From assembly GCA_030407085.1 (NCBI GenBank), contig CM059584.1, forward strand, positions 88,586,001-88,650,000: 64,000 nucleotides of DNA. The letters run 5' to 3'. This DNA comes from Trichopria drosophilae (taxonomy: Eukaryota; Arthropoda; Insecta; Hymenoptera; Diapriidae). This document shows, one piece after another, positions 45,155 through 55,329 of the stretch; within the stretch, counting starts at the first letter, position 1, and each line of letters begins with the position of its first letter. Position numbers and translations under genes: made by a program. The notes under the pieces were generated by a model that saw only the letters and a list, made by a program, of their open reading frames with translations, was not told where the DNA came from and ran no database searches.

Positions 45155-46139
45155 CAATTATGATACATAGAAGTACTCACAATAATCGTCATGTTTGGTT
45201 GTTTCATGGAAGTATCAATAGTGAAATCTCCATGGAGTATCAAAACTCAGAAATGCATTTTTACAAAGACATAGGCAGCATAGTGCGTAATAGCATAATA
45301 GACAGTGTTAGTGATGTGAAGTGTCAAGTATGTATAAGATATAAATAAACTTCGGAACACAGACCACGCTACGGGTAGCCCGGCGCCCGAACGAGACAAG
45401 AAGGCGCCATAAGGCTACAGCGGACTCTTGACGACGTGTGACAAAATCATTTTTTTTTGCATGCACACTACGGGATGCGTCATAACATGTCACTTTATAA
45501 GTAATTATTTTTTCATTTTTTTGCATGCATTTTTTGCATGCAAAATTATATGTAATAAAAATAAGTCAATACGAACGCCTGAGCGCATATAAATATATAT
45601 AAAGAAATGTATCACTAACCATAGATTAAGATACTTTGGAATGTATAAGATGACCCAATAAGACAATAATGTAACATTTTTCTACTAACAATAGCCAACT
45701 GGTGGATCGTCAATTTTTTCAACCCCGGACGTGTTACCGATGCTGGCTACGCACATAATAGCACTCGTAACATAGACAATACTTGCTTTTGTAAGATTTG
45801 CGACAAGACGCGCTCACCGAAGGGCCCGATTCGGCGTCGCACATAGATGCACACGTGCTACAACTTGCACGGGGAACCACGGGTTCCTGTAGCTGCAAGC
45901 CCAAACGGTTAAGAAAGGAATGTGCCATGCCGAAGCTCGAAGTAAGACAATCCATAAGAGTGTTACTCACACGCGCACACAATAGTACACGTGCCCCGAA
46001 TCGCCGAAGTCACGAATAGGTCAAAGGGGTGAGCGATTCGTGGAAGATGACACGTGGCCAACAACAAGTGCATTTCGTTTTTCGCAAATAACTTTTAAAC
46101 GACAAAGTCACAAACGAAAATTCGGTAATCGCAATCTAT
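45155..46139. other. Unassigned region, possible gypsy 3' end
   Basis: Contains AATAAA followed by GC-richer sequence (45345-45420), a GCATGC-rich palindromic stretch near 45460-45545, and at 45731 the phrase shared with 35494 (TGTTACCGATGCTGGCTACG). It has no credible gene. It may hold the 3' LTR of the gypsy element. Confidence 0.35.
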
Positions 46140-46405
46140 CGCAAACGACTCGCGCTTTTTTTATCCCTTTCGTTACAATGGCAGGCTAACTTCACGGAGG
46201 TGTCAGCATTGTAACCGGCAGACCCGGGTTCGATCCTCAGTCGGGATGAATTTTTCATAGATTCATAGATTTATTTGCGCGCAAAATTATAAAACTACAT
46301 TCCTTCATAACATATCTACCGATACGTAAATAATAATAAAATTCCAGTTAAATAAAATAATTCGTCGAATTTCTTACGATTTTTATTTATGACCGTTTAA
46401 TACAA
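46140..46405 (+). repeat. tRNA-derived SINE-like sequence, left inverted arm
   Basis: A B-box (GGGTTCGATCC, 46226-46236) and an anticodon-loop-like CATTGTAACCGG precede an AT-rich body (TTTATTTGCGCGCAAAATTA, CTACATTCCTTCATAACATA). The A-box is eroded compared with the copy at 53330-53560. The same two-part sequence occurs inverted there. It is probably a pol III-type SINE head derived from a threonine-like tRNA; that identity is an inference. Confidence 0.6.
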
Positions 46406-47319
46406 TGTTACTTATGTAGGGTTCTGCCTAGATCCCGCATTCGTATGATAAATAATAATTAAAAATATAGTTAACTCGCAATAGATATCGGGTGTTTCGA
46501 CGAATCGACCACCGCGATAGTGCCTACGTGATATTCATCGATGAAAAGAATGTCATCAGTTAAATGTTTTTGTTCTTAAAATCTCCGATATGCATCGTCC
46601 CTTCGTAATCAGACGCTGCACATCAGGAGATCATTTAACTCTACTTGTCTAACAATAATAAATAATTTTAGTTAAATAGAAACAACCGCCATTCGATACA
46701 AGGAGCCGAGAAAACGGAGTTTGCATATTCCAAAATATGCCGACCAGGTTTCGTGAAATACGAACGATCTCAGCATCGGCATCTCATTGATTTCAGGCGT
46801 GTTTCCACTGGTCGCGTGTTACTCGTGTTACTCGAGCGTGGATGCCGAATCGGCAAATTCGTAATAAGATATTCAAGAAATAGGATAGGATCCGTGAATC
46901 ACCATACCTCCCTGTGACATCCGCGCTTGGTATGGGTGATTCACGAAAGAGGCGAAAACACGTAGTGATAAGAACAAATTCACAGCGGATTGGTGGTTTC
47001 GTGTAACAACCCCCGCTACCGTAATAGTTGTGAAACCGAGCTGGCTTGCAAAGGACAATTGAATGAGCAGTCACAGTCGTCCCGAACTTCGAACAGTAAG
47101 TACCTCTTGGTTCTGAATCCCCATAAAAACGCGAACCGCGAAATTAGCGACTCTCCGCGAACCCGAAACCGGTTACAATAAGATATTTAAACTATATTTC
47201 TTGTACCGTCACTTGGGGTGTGGATCCCCTTAATGCGTTAGATCCCGATAGTTCCGATTCTCAGCTACCGAGAATCAACGTAACAAAGTGATACACAAGT
47301 TACGACAAAAAACGTAACA
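46406..47319. mobile_element. LTR-like insertion splitting the left arm (914 bp)
   Basis: Begins TGTTACTTATG and ends AACGTAACA and has no gene. It interrupts sequence that is contiguous in the inverted copy at 53330. The minus-strand reading matches the fragment at 50093 (TTCTCGGTAGCTGAGAA, GGGATCT, AAGGGGATC). No clean target duplication is visible. Confidence 0.5.
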
Positions 47320-47515
47320 ATAACATTTTTACAATGTTGGATGCATAGTTTTCAAACGTCGCAGGTACGTTACGAATAAAACGTTATTTAAAAACCGTAA
47401 ATGTGGTAGGACATTTCTGGTTCCAAGGGCGTGACAAAAATGTTTTTGCAATGATACAAGTTTGGTCGCATGGCTATAATGCGACGTTTGAAAGATGCTG
47501 CTGTTACTGAATATT
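47320..47515 (+). repeat. Left inverted arm, inner part
   Basis: TTTTCAAACGTCGCAGGTAC, AATGTGGTAGGACATTTCTG, GTTCCAAGGGCGTGAC and GCATGGCTATAATGCGACGT match the reverse complement of 53130-53330 at about 90 percent by eye. Confidence 0.85.
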
Positions 47516-47682
47516 GTTTAGCGGGTTTTAACTTCCTAACTTTTTACCTATCAATTTTTTACGTTTTGACTTAAACTTTTTTATTTTTTTACTTTTAATA
47601 TGTCATTTTTTAATTTTAAAAAGGTTTAGTTTTCTATTTTTGCAAACTGGAACTAATGGCGTTGTGTGTTCTTGTGCATGTA

Positions 47683-47970
47683 CAGTCTAACCCCTCAAAT
47701 TAAGACTCCCGCAAATTTGGACTCCTCGCAAACTCAGTCTCAATCTGTGACGTAGAACCTCGCGAATTCAGGCGGTCCGTTCCATGTTCCTTGTTCCATT
47801 ACCCCCTCTAACCTACATAATACCATGCAATGACTGAGTGGAAATGTCATGCGCATGCGTCGTTCGAAAATGAGCGCAATAGTCGATATTGAAAGCAGTC
47901 AGGGGAGAAGTCTTAATTTGATGGTCTGGGAAGTGAAATCACCAGAGCCTTAATTTGGGAAGTTTTACTG
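47683..47970. mobile_element. pogo/Tigger-type MITE, 288 bp, TA target duplication
   Basis: The terminal inverted repeat CAGTCTAACCCCTCAAATTA pairs with the complement of TTAATTTGGGAAGTTTTACTG at the other end. TA lies immediately outside both ends (47681-47682 and 47971-47972). The CAGTxxAAC...AAATTAAG terminus is of the pogo/Tigger type. It is non-coding. Confidence 0.75.
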
Positions 47971-48116
47971 TACATATGCCCTGCCGGTAAAATACTACAG
48001 AACATGATTCAGAAAACATACAGAGCACCATACAAACTGTATTTATTAAGAAAAAAAGTAACTAAATACCTGAGTGTTAACGTTACACAAATGTTGAGGG
48101 CTTACAACTTTATTAA

Positions 48117-48400
48117 CCCATTAGCGCATACGGTGGACCAGTGGTGCGATTTTCGATACCCGCGATTTCAACCGTTAGAATCAAACTTTTTCTTTGTGGA
48201 AACTACGTACCCCATGGTTTTAGGGGCGCTGATCACGAATCCCAAGTCTGCATTGCAAAATTTACAACAGCTGATACAATATGGCGGTTCAAACAGCGAA
48301 ATAATGTTTTCCAACGAACCAGCTGGACAAATGAACTTTCCAAACGATCGATATAAACGACAGTTGGTTTAAATAGGCTTTTTTGGTCGCTAAACACGAA
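48117..48400. mobile_element. piggyBac-type terminal fragment
   Basis: TTAA (48113-48116) followed by CCCATTAGCGCATACGG looks like a left piggyBac end, and 48220-48290 (GCTGATCACGAATCCCAAGT, ATATGGCGG) resembles the subterminal region of the element at 41076. No matching right end was found, so this is a truncated copy. Confidence 0.45.
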
Positions 48401-48559
48401 TTTGATGTCAGAATTGCAAAGTTTACCTCACAATGAATTTTTTTGAAGAACCTGATATAATTTTAAATTCACTTTATTTTCGATTTCAAAATGTTACCAA
48501 CAAACAGAAATTTGGTATTCCTGTGGATTCCTCACTTTCTCCTATAATAATAGTTGATT

Positions 48560-49848
48560 TTATATGGATTTTTGGGAAAATATTTTAATTAATAATTTTT
48601 ACTGCAATACCTAATGATTTTTTCGAACATATTTTACCTATTTTTAATAGTTTAAGTAAATTTAAAAGATTACATAATAAAATTACTTTTACTTTAGAAA
48701 ACGAAGAAAATAATAAATTAAATTTTTTAGATGATTTAGTTATTAATGAAAATAATACTTTAACTACTGATTGGTTTTATAAATATATTTTTTCTACTTT
48801 TCATTAAATTGTAAATTTGGACTTATAAATAGAGCTATTAGAGTTTCACATATTAAAGTTACGCACAAGAATTTGAATACCTATTCCCCCCTCCCGGCCG
48901 ACTCGCTTGCATTCCCGAGGAAATGTGACCGATTTTTAATCTAAATTGAGAAGGATATTTTTTATCATCAGACGAACGAAGCAGAATTCCTTCATTGAAC
49001 AAATGAGAGAGCTCCACCTCTGGCTGATGAAACAAGCCTTGCTGATGATTCCAGTAGGTGCAGATCGGGATGAAACGCGATAGGTGGAGTTCTCTCATTT
49101 ATTCAATGAGGGAATTCTGCTTCGTTCGTCTGATAATAAAAAATAACCTTCTCAATTTAGATTAAAAATCGGTCAAATTTCATCGCGATTGATATATGTT
49201 CCTCCTCGGGAATGCACGCGAGTCGGCCAAGAGGGGGAAACTATAGATTGCACATTGGTGGAGCAAAAGCCGAATTAAATTTGTTAGAATCCGACCCACG
49301 TTATATCTATTTATTATTGAATACCTATTGTAAGACATATTTTGTCTGATAATGGGTACCCTAATTATATTATTAATGACTGTTTTAGCAGGAGAGACTT
49401 AAACTATATAATACTTAGTATTAAATCTGATAATAGTAATAATAATACAATTGTTAGTATCCCTTGTGTAAAAGGTATTTCGGAAAAAATAAAATTCATA
49501 ATTTTGTAGATGTGAATATCCGAATTATTTATAAATCCACAAAAACCAACATTGGGGAATTAAATTTTTTGAAAATAAATTAGGTAATTTACATCAAAAA
49601 GAGTTAATTTATGAAATAAAATGCAAGGATTATAATAGAGTTTATATAGGAGAAACAGGCAGTCTTATAAAAGACCGAATTAATGAGCACAAAAAGCATG
49701 TTTATGATGATCTGGACAAATATACGTGTCTAACCATGCATACAATTAATACGGGTCATTCTTTCGATTTCGAAATTATTAAAATTATTTTGATCGAGAC
49801 GACTAAATACGAACAAAAGCATGTGGAAAATTATTTTATACAAAATTA
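48560..49848 (+). pseudogene. Penelope-like element remnant (RT end and GIY-YIG endonuclease)
   Basis: 48660-48800 encodes NKITFTLENEENNKLNFLDD and TTDWFYKYIFS, matching the thumb region of Penelope-like reverse transcriptases (LNFLDL...DWF-K-T-SGR). After an inserted hairpin (48886-49329) the frames resume, and 49604-49848 encodes LIYEIKCKDYNRVYIGETGS, IKDRINEHKKH and MHTINTGHSFDFE, a GIY-YIG nuclease with the conserved Tyr, Arg and His positions. Penelope-like elements use this nuclease to nick target DNA during integration. The frame ends at FIQN with a TAA, and several stops and frameshifts lie between the domains. Confidence 0.75.
48886..49329. mobile_element. Hairpin element with 13-bp direct repeats
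   Basis: An almost perfect inverted repeat: 48893-49020 pairs with about 49082-49233 (GACGAACGAAGCAGAATTCC and its complement, GAGAAGG, GATTTTTAATCTAAATT). It is flanked by TTGAATACCTATT at 48873-48885 and 49317-49329. The apex (49021-49080) contains two CTGATGA boxes and one GAAAC. The insertion is about 431 bp and interrupts the Penelope-like gene. Its class is unknown. Confidence 0.65.
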
Positions 49849-50092
49849 ATCCAATGCCGTTAATATTCGTGTCGAGAAATCGCCAGAGATCAGTTTTCCA
49901 CTTTTGAACTTGTAATTATAGTAAGCAATATTCAGAAAGATTGACAGTTATATATTCGTTTCTTTCACCATTTTCTGCAAACTTTTCAGTCTCGTTCTGA
50001 ACCTTTTTCATCACGGTTCTTTTTTCAAAAATGTTTATAAAGTAATTATATACTATATATTATTATTGTTTTATTATTCGGTAACATTTTAC

Positions 50093-50213
50093 AGTGTTAC
50101 GATTTTTATGTTCTCGTAATTTATTGATTACTCTGAAAGATCAGGAGTGACAGAATTGATTCTCGGTAGCTGAGAATCATTTATTTGGGATCTTCCGCAT
50201 AAAGGGGATCGAC
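50093..50213 (+). repeat. LTR fragment related to 46406-47319
   Basis: TGTTACGATTTTTATG followed by GATTCTCGGTAGCTGAGAAT and GGGATCT...CGCATAAAGGGGATC matches the reverse complement of the end of the LTR-like insertion. It is cut by the LINE target site at 50214. Confidence 0.55.
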
Positions 50214-50226
50214 ACTAGGGTGTATC

Positions 50227-52150
50227 AGACTGGGCTAAATCTACGTTATTTCCTTTATTTAAAAAAGGCTCGCGCGATGATCCGTCTAATTACAGACTGA
50301 TTGCGATAACGAATGCAATTGCTAAAATCTTCTCACAGATTTTGTGCAAGCGCCTGTCCGAATGGGCCACCTTAAGTGGGGCGCTCCCTGAGGAACAAGC
50401 CGGGTTCCGCGGTGGGAGAAGCACAGAAGATAATATCTTCTTGCTCCTGGCCACAACTCAGATTGCCCTTAAACTTAAGAAATCTAAAGTATATGGCTTA
50501 TTTGTCGACTTTAAGAGAGCTTTTGATTCTGTCCCCCATACACTTCTCTGGCGAAAACTCCTCGGACTAGGCGTTAGCGCAAGGTTTGTTAGGCTCCTAG
50601 CGGCTCTTTATCAATCGGCTACGACGCGTCTGCAAGCGGGGAATTCTACAGTACCGGATTTTAATGTAACGAGAGGGGTTCTCCAGGGCGAGATTCTTAG
50701 TCCGCTCCTGTTTGTTTTGTATATTTCTGATATTGTGGCATTCTTCCGTGCGAGAGGTGCACGGGGGGTGAGCGGTTCGCCCACGCAGGATTTGTTACTG
50801 CTTCTTTATGCCGACGACCTGACTATTTTCGCGACCTCCCCCGAGGATCTCCGAAAGAAATTAATTTTGCTCTCGGAATATTGCCTGCAAAACGAGCTTA
50901 CAGTCAATATAAACAAAACCAAGATCATTTGTTTTAGAAAAGCAGGTAAACTGGACTCGAACTCCAGGTCATTTTTATACAGAGATGATCCGGTCGAGGT
51001 CGTGAATGGTTATCGTTACTTAGGGATTTTATTCTCCTCTTCCACCCGTGGGCTCCAACCCACGGAGGATGCCATAGTTAGAAATAATGCCGCGTCGGCC
51101 GCAGTTCTGTCTTTGATATACTCGGCACATATAGACGCATGGGATGCATTCTGGAAGCTGTATAACGCAATGATCATTTCGGTCTTGCTTTATGCTGCTC
51201 CTTTCTGGGCTCTTCGTTACTTGGACAGGCTGGAGTCCGTACAGATTGGGTTTTTTAAGAGATTATTTAGTTTACCAAGAAATACCCCGGCTTACCATGT
51301 GCGCCTAGAGCTCGGCATCCCCCCAATTGCGGTAGAAATTTTATCGCGCACCGTTAAGTGGGTTATAAAGACCCTTAGGCTGCCGGACTCCAGGCTGCCC
51401 AAAATATTACTATTGCGTTTGAAGGAGCTGGCAGGCGGCGAACTGCCCTATGAATCGCTTAACTGGACCGTCCAGTTAAAGACAGTGCTTGACAAAGCAG
51501 AGGCAGGCGAGTTATGGAACGAGTTTAACGCGGATTTTTGGGAACAAACTGGGCCCGAGTTTATTGCCAAATTTTCCGAGGCTTTTAAGAAAAAAGACCT
51601 CAGAGCTTATTACAACTCCGTCTCTGTGCAACTGCCTATCTATCGTCTACTTACGGATACAGCGTATACCCTGCACCCTCCCCGCCTGCCTCTGGATTGT
51701 CTCAAAGTTAAATTACAATTAAGACTAGCGACCATTTACTCGCGGTCGATCTTAATTGCCGGTAACCGGTACATTTATAATCCGACAACACCATGTACCC
51801 TCTGTAACTGGAATATGAATGAAACGCTGATACATATTCTGACAGAGTGCCCGTTGCTAAGATCTACCAGAGTGGAGTACGCTGCAGCTCTCACTGTGCG
51901 GCGTAGAGCGTTTCTTCTTGGCGACTAAACTGTATAAGATTTATTATGTTTATTTTAGTTTTAACGATTTTCTCTTCTAGTAGCCGTATACTGCTGCATT
52001 TATAATAATTAGGCTGCGTTTATTTTGTTCTGTACACTCTGTAATGTAGTCCTCGACACCAAATCATGTACCCGAAATATTCGGAACTCCTTCTCAATGG
52101 GATATTTTCTCTTCCCTATTTATGAGAATAAATTACATACATACATACAT
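50227..52150 (+). mobile_element. 5'-truncated LINE with perfect 13-bp target duplication
   Basis: ACTAGGGTGTATC flanks both ends (50214-50226 and 52151-52163). The element has an open ORF2 reading frame from its first bases, a 3' UTR of about 220 bp and a (TACA)n tail (AATTACATACATACATACAT). The 5' truncation, tail and duplication are the signature of target-primed reverse transcription. A perfect duplication and an intact frame indicate a recent insertion. Confidence 0.95.
50228..51928 (+). CDS. LINE ORF2, reverse transcriptase and C-terminal zinc knuckle (5'-truncated)
   Basis: Open from the truncation point to the stop at 51926-51928, with no internal lesion over about 566 codons. It begins inside the fingers of the reverse transcriptase (LFPLFKKGSRDDPSNYRLIA), then EEQAGFRGGRSTEDNIF, FVDFKRAFDSVPHTLLW, GVLQGEILSPLLFVLYISDI and the catalytic LLYADDLTIFA. 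The thumb follows (NGYRYLGILFSS). Near the end, CTLCNWNMNETLIHILTEC is the CCHC finger common to jockey/I-type ORF2 proteins. The endonuclease is missing through 5' truncation. The clade is not settled from motifs alone. Confidence 0.9.
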   Translation, partial: DWAKSTLFPLFKKGSRDDPSNYRLIAITNAIAKIFSQILCKRLSEWATLSGALPEEQAGFRGGRSTEDNIFLLLATTQIALKLKKSKVYGLFVDFKRAFDSVPHTLLWRKLLGLGVSARFVRLLAALYQSATTRLQAGNSTVPDFNVTRGVLQGEILSPLLFVLYISDIVAFFRARGARGVSGSPTQDLLLLLYADDLTIFATSPEDLRKKLILLSEYCLQNELTVNINKTKIICFRKAGKLDSNSRSFLYRDDPVEVVNGYRYLGILFSSSTRGLQPTEDAIVRNNAASAAVLSLIYSAHIDAWDAFWKLYNAMIISVLLYAAPFWALRYLDRLESVQIGFFKRLFSLPRNTPAYHVRLELGIPPIAVEILSRTVKWVIKTLRLPDSRLPKILLLRLKELAGGELPYESLNWTVQLKTVLDKAEAGELWNEFNADFWEQTGPEFIAKFSEAFKKKDLRAYYNSVSVQLPIYRLLTDTAYTLHPPRLPLDCLKVKLQLRLATIYSRSILIAGNRYIYNPTTPCTLCNWNMNETLIHILTECPLLRSTRVEYAAALTVRRRAFLLGD

Positions 52151-52163
52151 ACTAGGGTGTATC

Positions 52164-52736
52164 GAAAAACACGAATTTTAGATTTCGGATTCGGCGGGGT
52201 GTGGAAAAGTTGTATATCTCTACCAAATGCAAGCACAACAGATTTCAGCCCGATCGATTGATATTTACTATCCCCACATCGAGCTTAAAGTTTTGAAGTT
52301 TACGTAGGATATATTAATTTTTAGGTGCGTACGTATCCTGCGAGTCTACGATTTTAAACTAAATTACATTCATGTCAGTGTCGTGAATAAAGCCATAGAA
52401 ACTAAAAAATATATGAATCCACTGAAAAACTCTAATGAGCGAGGTGAAACATTGTTAAGAAAATCTCAAATGACGCTATTTTAGTGTATATTACAAAACA
52501 GCTTAATTCGAGGTTCAAAAAATGACTATTGTGGGTTTCAGGATGCTAGTCCTCACGGTCACCCTCTTCTTCGGTTTCCTCTATCCCCACCTGCAATATG
52601 ATAACTGTGCAACCCTTGGCCCCCCCTCCCAAATGCCAAGGAAAAACGGCTCAGAATCCACCACGAGAAGGTAGTTGCACTTAGGATTCCACCCTTACCC
52701 GTCCCAACTAACTAACTATAAATGGGCATTTTTTAT
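52164..52736. other. Unassigned flank of the LINE target
   Basis: Continues the target sequence (GAAAAACACGAATTTTAGAT). With the target copy it begins TAGGGTGTATCGAAAAAC, which looks like a DNA transposon end, but I see no partner. There is no gene. GGCCCCCCCTCCC lies near 52620. Confidence 0.35.
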
Positions 52737-53120
52737 TTAGTCCTCACTATCGGAAAGACCTACGAAGTCTTTCTTAGTCTCGAAAGAAGGCATAACTTTC
52801 CTGTAATGCAGAGTTGCTCTTATATAGCCGTCACGTGTCTCAAAACCGCAAACGTGTGTTGCAGCTTCGGTGACCAGCTTAACAGTGTGTTCCACTGCTT
52901 GCGTGTGGCAAGGAAAGTCACCAATCGTAGAATAAATGTGGGTCTTGTCTATTACACAACATTTTATGTCCTCATCTGAAATTCTCCACAAAATTGGTGG
53001 CTCAACAGAAATCGAAGATGGCCAAGAAATCAAATCAAAAGTACTTGTAGCTTTGAAATTGACAGATGAAATATGAAAAACTCGAGGCTTTGACTGTGGA
53101 CCTGATGTTTTCATTTTCAT
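52737..53120 (-). pseudogene. Arthropod TE-associated protein, C-terminal fragment
   Basis: An open frame of 127 codons on the minus strand. It keeps a recurring arthropod C-terminal pattern: FDLISWPSSISVEPPILWRI, ISDEDIKCC, DFPCHTQAVEHTVKLVTEAA, and RDGYIRATLHYRKVMPSFET. The family is multicopy in insect genomes and has no established function; a transposase role is likely. The N-terminal bulk is missing. The frame starts 26 bp inside the right inverted arm boundary, so the arm and the fragment probably belong to one element. Confidence 0.6.
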
Positions 53121-53124
53121 ATTT

Positions 53125-53560
53125 TGATGTCATTCAGTTATAGTAACATCTTTGAAACGTCGCATTATAGCCATGCGACCAAACTTGTCTCATTGCAAAA
53201 GCATTTTTGTGACGTCCTTGGAACCAGAAATGTCCTACCACATTTACGGCTTTTAAATAACGTTTCATTCGTAACGTACCTGCGACGTTTGAAAACTATG
53301 CAACCAACGTTGTAAAAACGTTACATTAAATGGTCATAAATATAAAATTATAAGAAATTCGACGAATTATTTTATTTAACTCGAATTTTAATATTATTTA
53401 TGTATCGTTAGATATGTTATGAAGGAATGTAGTTTTATAATTTTGCGCGCAAATAAATCTATGAATCTAAGAAAAATCCATTCCCACCGAGGATCGAACC
53501 CGGGTCTACCGGTTACAACGCTGACGCCTTAATCACTACGCTACGCTTACGTACGTGTTA
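53125..53560 (-). repeat. Right inverted arm: inner repeat plus tRNA-derived sequence
   Basis: 53125-53330 is the inverted copy of 47320-47515. 53330-53560 is the inverted copy of 46140-46405. On the minus strand a better preserved tRNA-like head is visible: an A-box-like TAGCGTAGTGATTAAGGC, then GCGTTGTAACCGGTAGACCC, then the B-box GGGTTCGATCC (complement of about 53491-53501). The two parts are contiguous here, which shows that the LTR at 46406 is an insertion in the left arm. Confidence 0.75.
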
Positions 53561-53886
53561 CCACGCGAACAAGAGTTCTTATACTCAATCGTAGAAGGCT
53601 TCTTGATAAATGCGGGTTTAGTTTAAACAAGATATATTGTTTAACATAAAATTCAGCATTTCTTTGCAGACGTTAATATTTACTTACAAAAAAGTAAACA
53701 CAAACATTTCATACAGATATTTTTATCGGAAAACATATGTAAATGTTATGCAATTTCAATTATTTTTAATTAATTTTGTCATTTCTGTATCAGGAATAAT
53801 AATATTTTAATATTATTTGATTATTTTCGTGTAATTTATTATAATTTAAATAAATATGTTTAAGATATCCGTATAATATTTTTTTA
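53561..53886. other. AT-rich spacer
   Basis: No gene or repeat is recognised between the right arm and the target site of the next LINE. Confidence 0.4.
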
Positions 53887-55329
53887 AACGAAATTGAATA
53901 TTTATTATTATTATTATTTATTAATGTTTCCACTTTCGTGATTACATGACTTCTCCTTTACATTCTTATTACTAATTCTAATTACTAATTCTATATCTAT
54001 TTCTATTTCTAATTCTATTTATTATTTACATTCTTATCATCTACTTTCTTATTTACCTTCACATCTATCTATTCGCCTTTCTCTCTCTCTTATTCTCTCC
54101 CTCACTCGCTCATGCACTCAGTCGTTCTCTCTCTTGCTCTCTCCGCTTTCTCACTCTAACTACTTTCTTCATTCATTCATAACCCCTACCATCTTCATTT
54201 AGTACATCAATACTTCTTTCTCTTTCTCCTAATCTGTCACATTCTCTCACATGTCTTAAATCTTCTCTCTCTTTTCCACACATTCTACACATTCTCTCTT
54301 CATCCTTTAGCCAGTACATATCCCCTCTCATCTCATTCCCACATCTCCATCTTGCTATCGTTTGCAATTTACTTCCATCTGATCTCTTCGCATTCTCTTT
54401 TATATACTTTGGTATTCCTTGCACACTCTTATATTCCGCGCATGATTTCGAATTTCTCACTTTTTCTCCCCTCTCTTGCTCCTGCACTTCCTTATCTCGT
54501 TTCTTCATCTTTATCCATCTATTCTCTCCCCCTTCCTGTAGTGCTTCCTCGCTCCTTCCACACCTCTACAAATAATTTCTTCTCTCTATACTATCTCTTG
54601 CCCACTCCTTCTCCTTCCTATTATTTTCATCTTCTCTTTTTTCCTTTATGCAGATCTTACCTATTTCCCCCTTTCTCCTTTCCCCATTCTGTCCTCACAC
54701 CATCCTGCCCTTTTCCCCGTCTCTACTCTCAATTTCTCCCTCTTTAATTCTTCCCTCACTATATATCCTGGTGTTGTTCTATTCACCCTTAATATCCATC
54801 TCAGGTATTTCTCGTGAATCCTCTCCACTTCTTCCCACTCCTTGTATCCCCATATTTCCACCCCATAGAGTAGTATGCCCTTTACAATACTGTCAAACAG
54901 TTTTAACCTCCATCTCATATCTCCCTTGAACTTTCTCTCTCCATATCCCCAAACCCACCCCATCGCCATTCTTGCCTTTCTCACCCTTTCCCTTACCTGT
55001 TCTTCCTCCCTATTATTACTCTTCATCTTATAACCTAAACATTTAATTTCTTTCACTTCCTCTATTTCCTTTTCTCACCACCACCATTTCCTCTCCTTTT
55101 TCCCTCCATCATTCTTGAACACTACTACTTTCGATTTTTCTGTACTTAACTCTAGCTTTTTTCTTTCCAGATATCCTTTTAGCATTCTCATCATAATTCT
55201 TAATTCTTCCTCTTTCTCCGCTACAATTATAATATCGTCTGCATATTCCAATGTCCACACCTTACTATTTCCTACCTTTACCCCTCCGGGTCCCTTTTTC
55301 ATTTCCTCCTCTATATCAGCTATATAGAT

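Larger units (their letters stand above)
35494..45771 (+). mobile_element. Decayed Ty3/gypsy retrotransposon (host of a piggyBac element)
   Basis: gag, protease, reverse transcriptase, RNase H and integrase fragments lie in gypsy order on the plus strand from 35895 to 40681. A phrase of about 37 bp, TGTTACAGATGCTGGCTACA with CACATAATAGCA, occurs at 35494 and again at 45731 in the same orientation and could mark the two LTR starts. This is only suggestive. The piggyBac element at 41076 lies inside the 3' portion. Confidence 0.55.

Noticed and set aside
44886..45157. Ile/Ser-rich frames on both strands
   Set aside because: They come from a TTTCAAT minisatellite and show no protein family features.
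46180..46250. A functional tRNA gene at the left arm
   Set aside because: The A-box and acceptor stem do not pair and the sequence is a degenerate inverted copy of 53490-53560. It is better explained as a tRNA-derived repeat.
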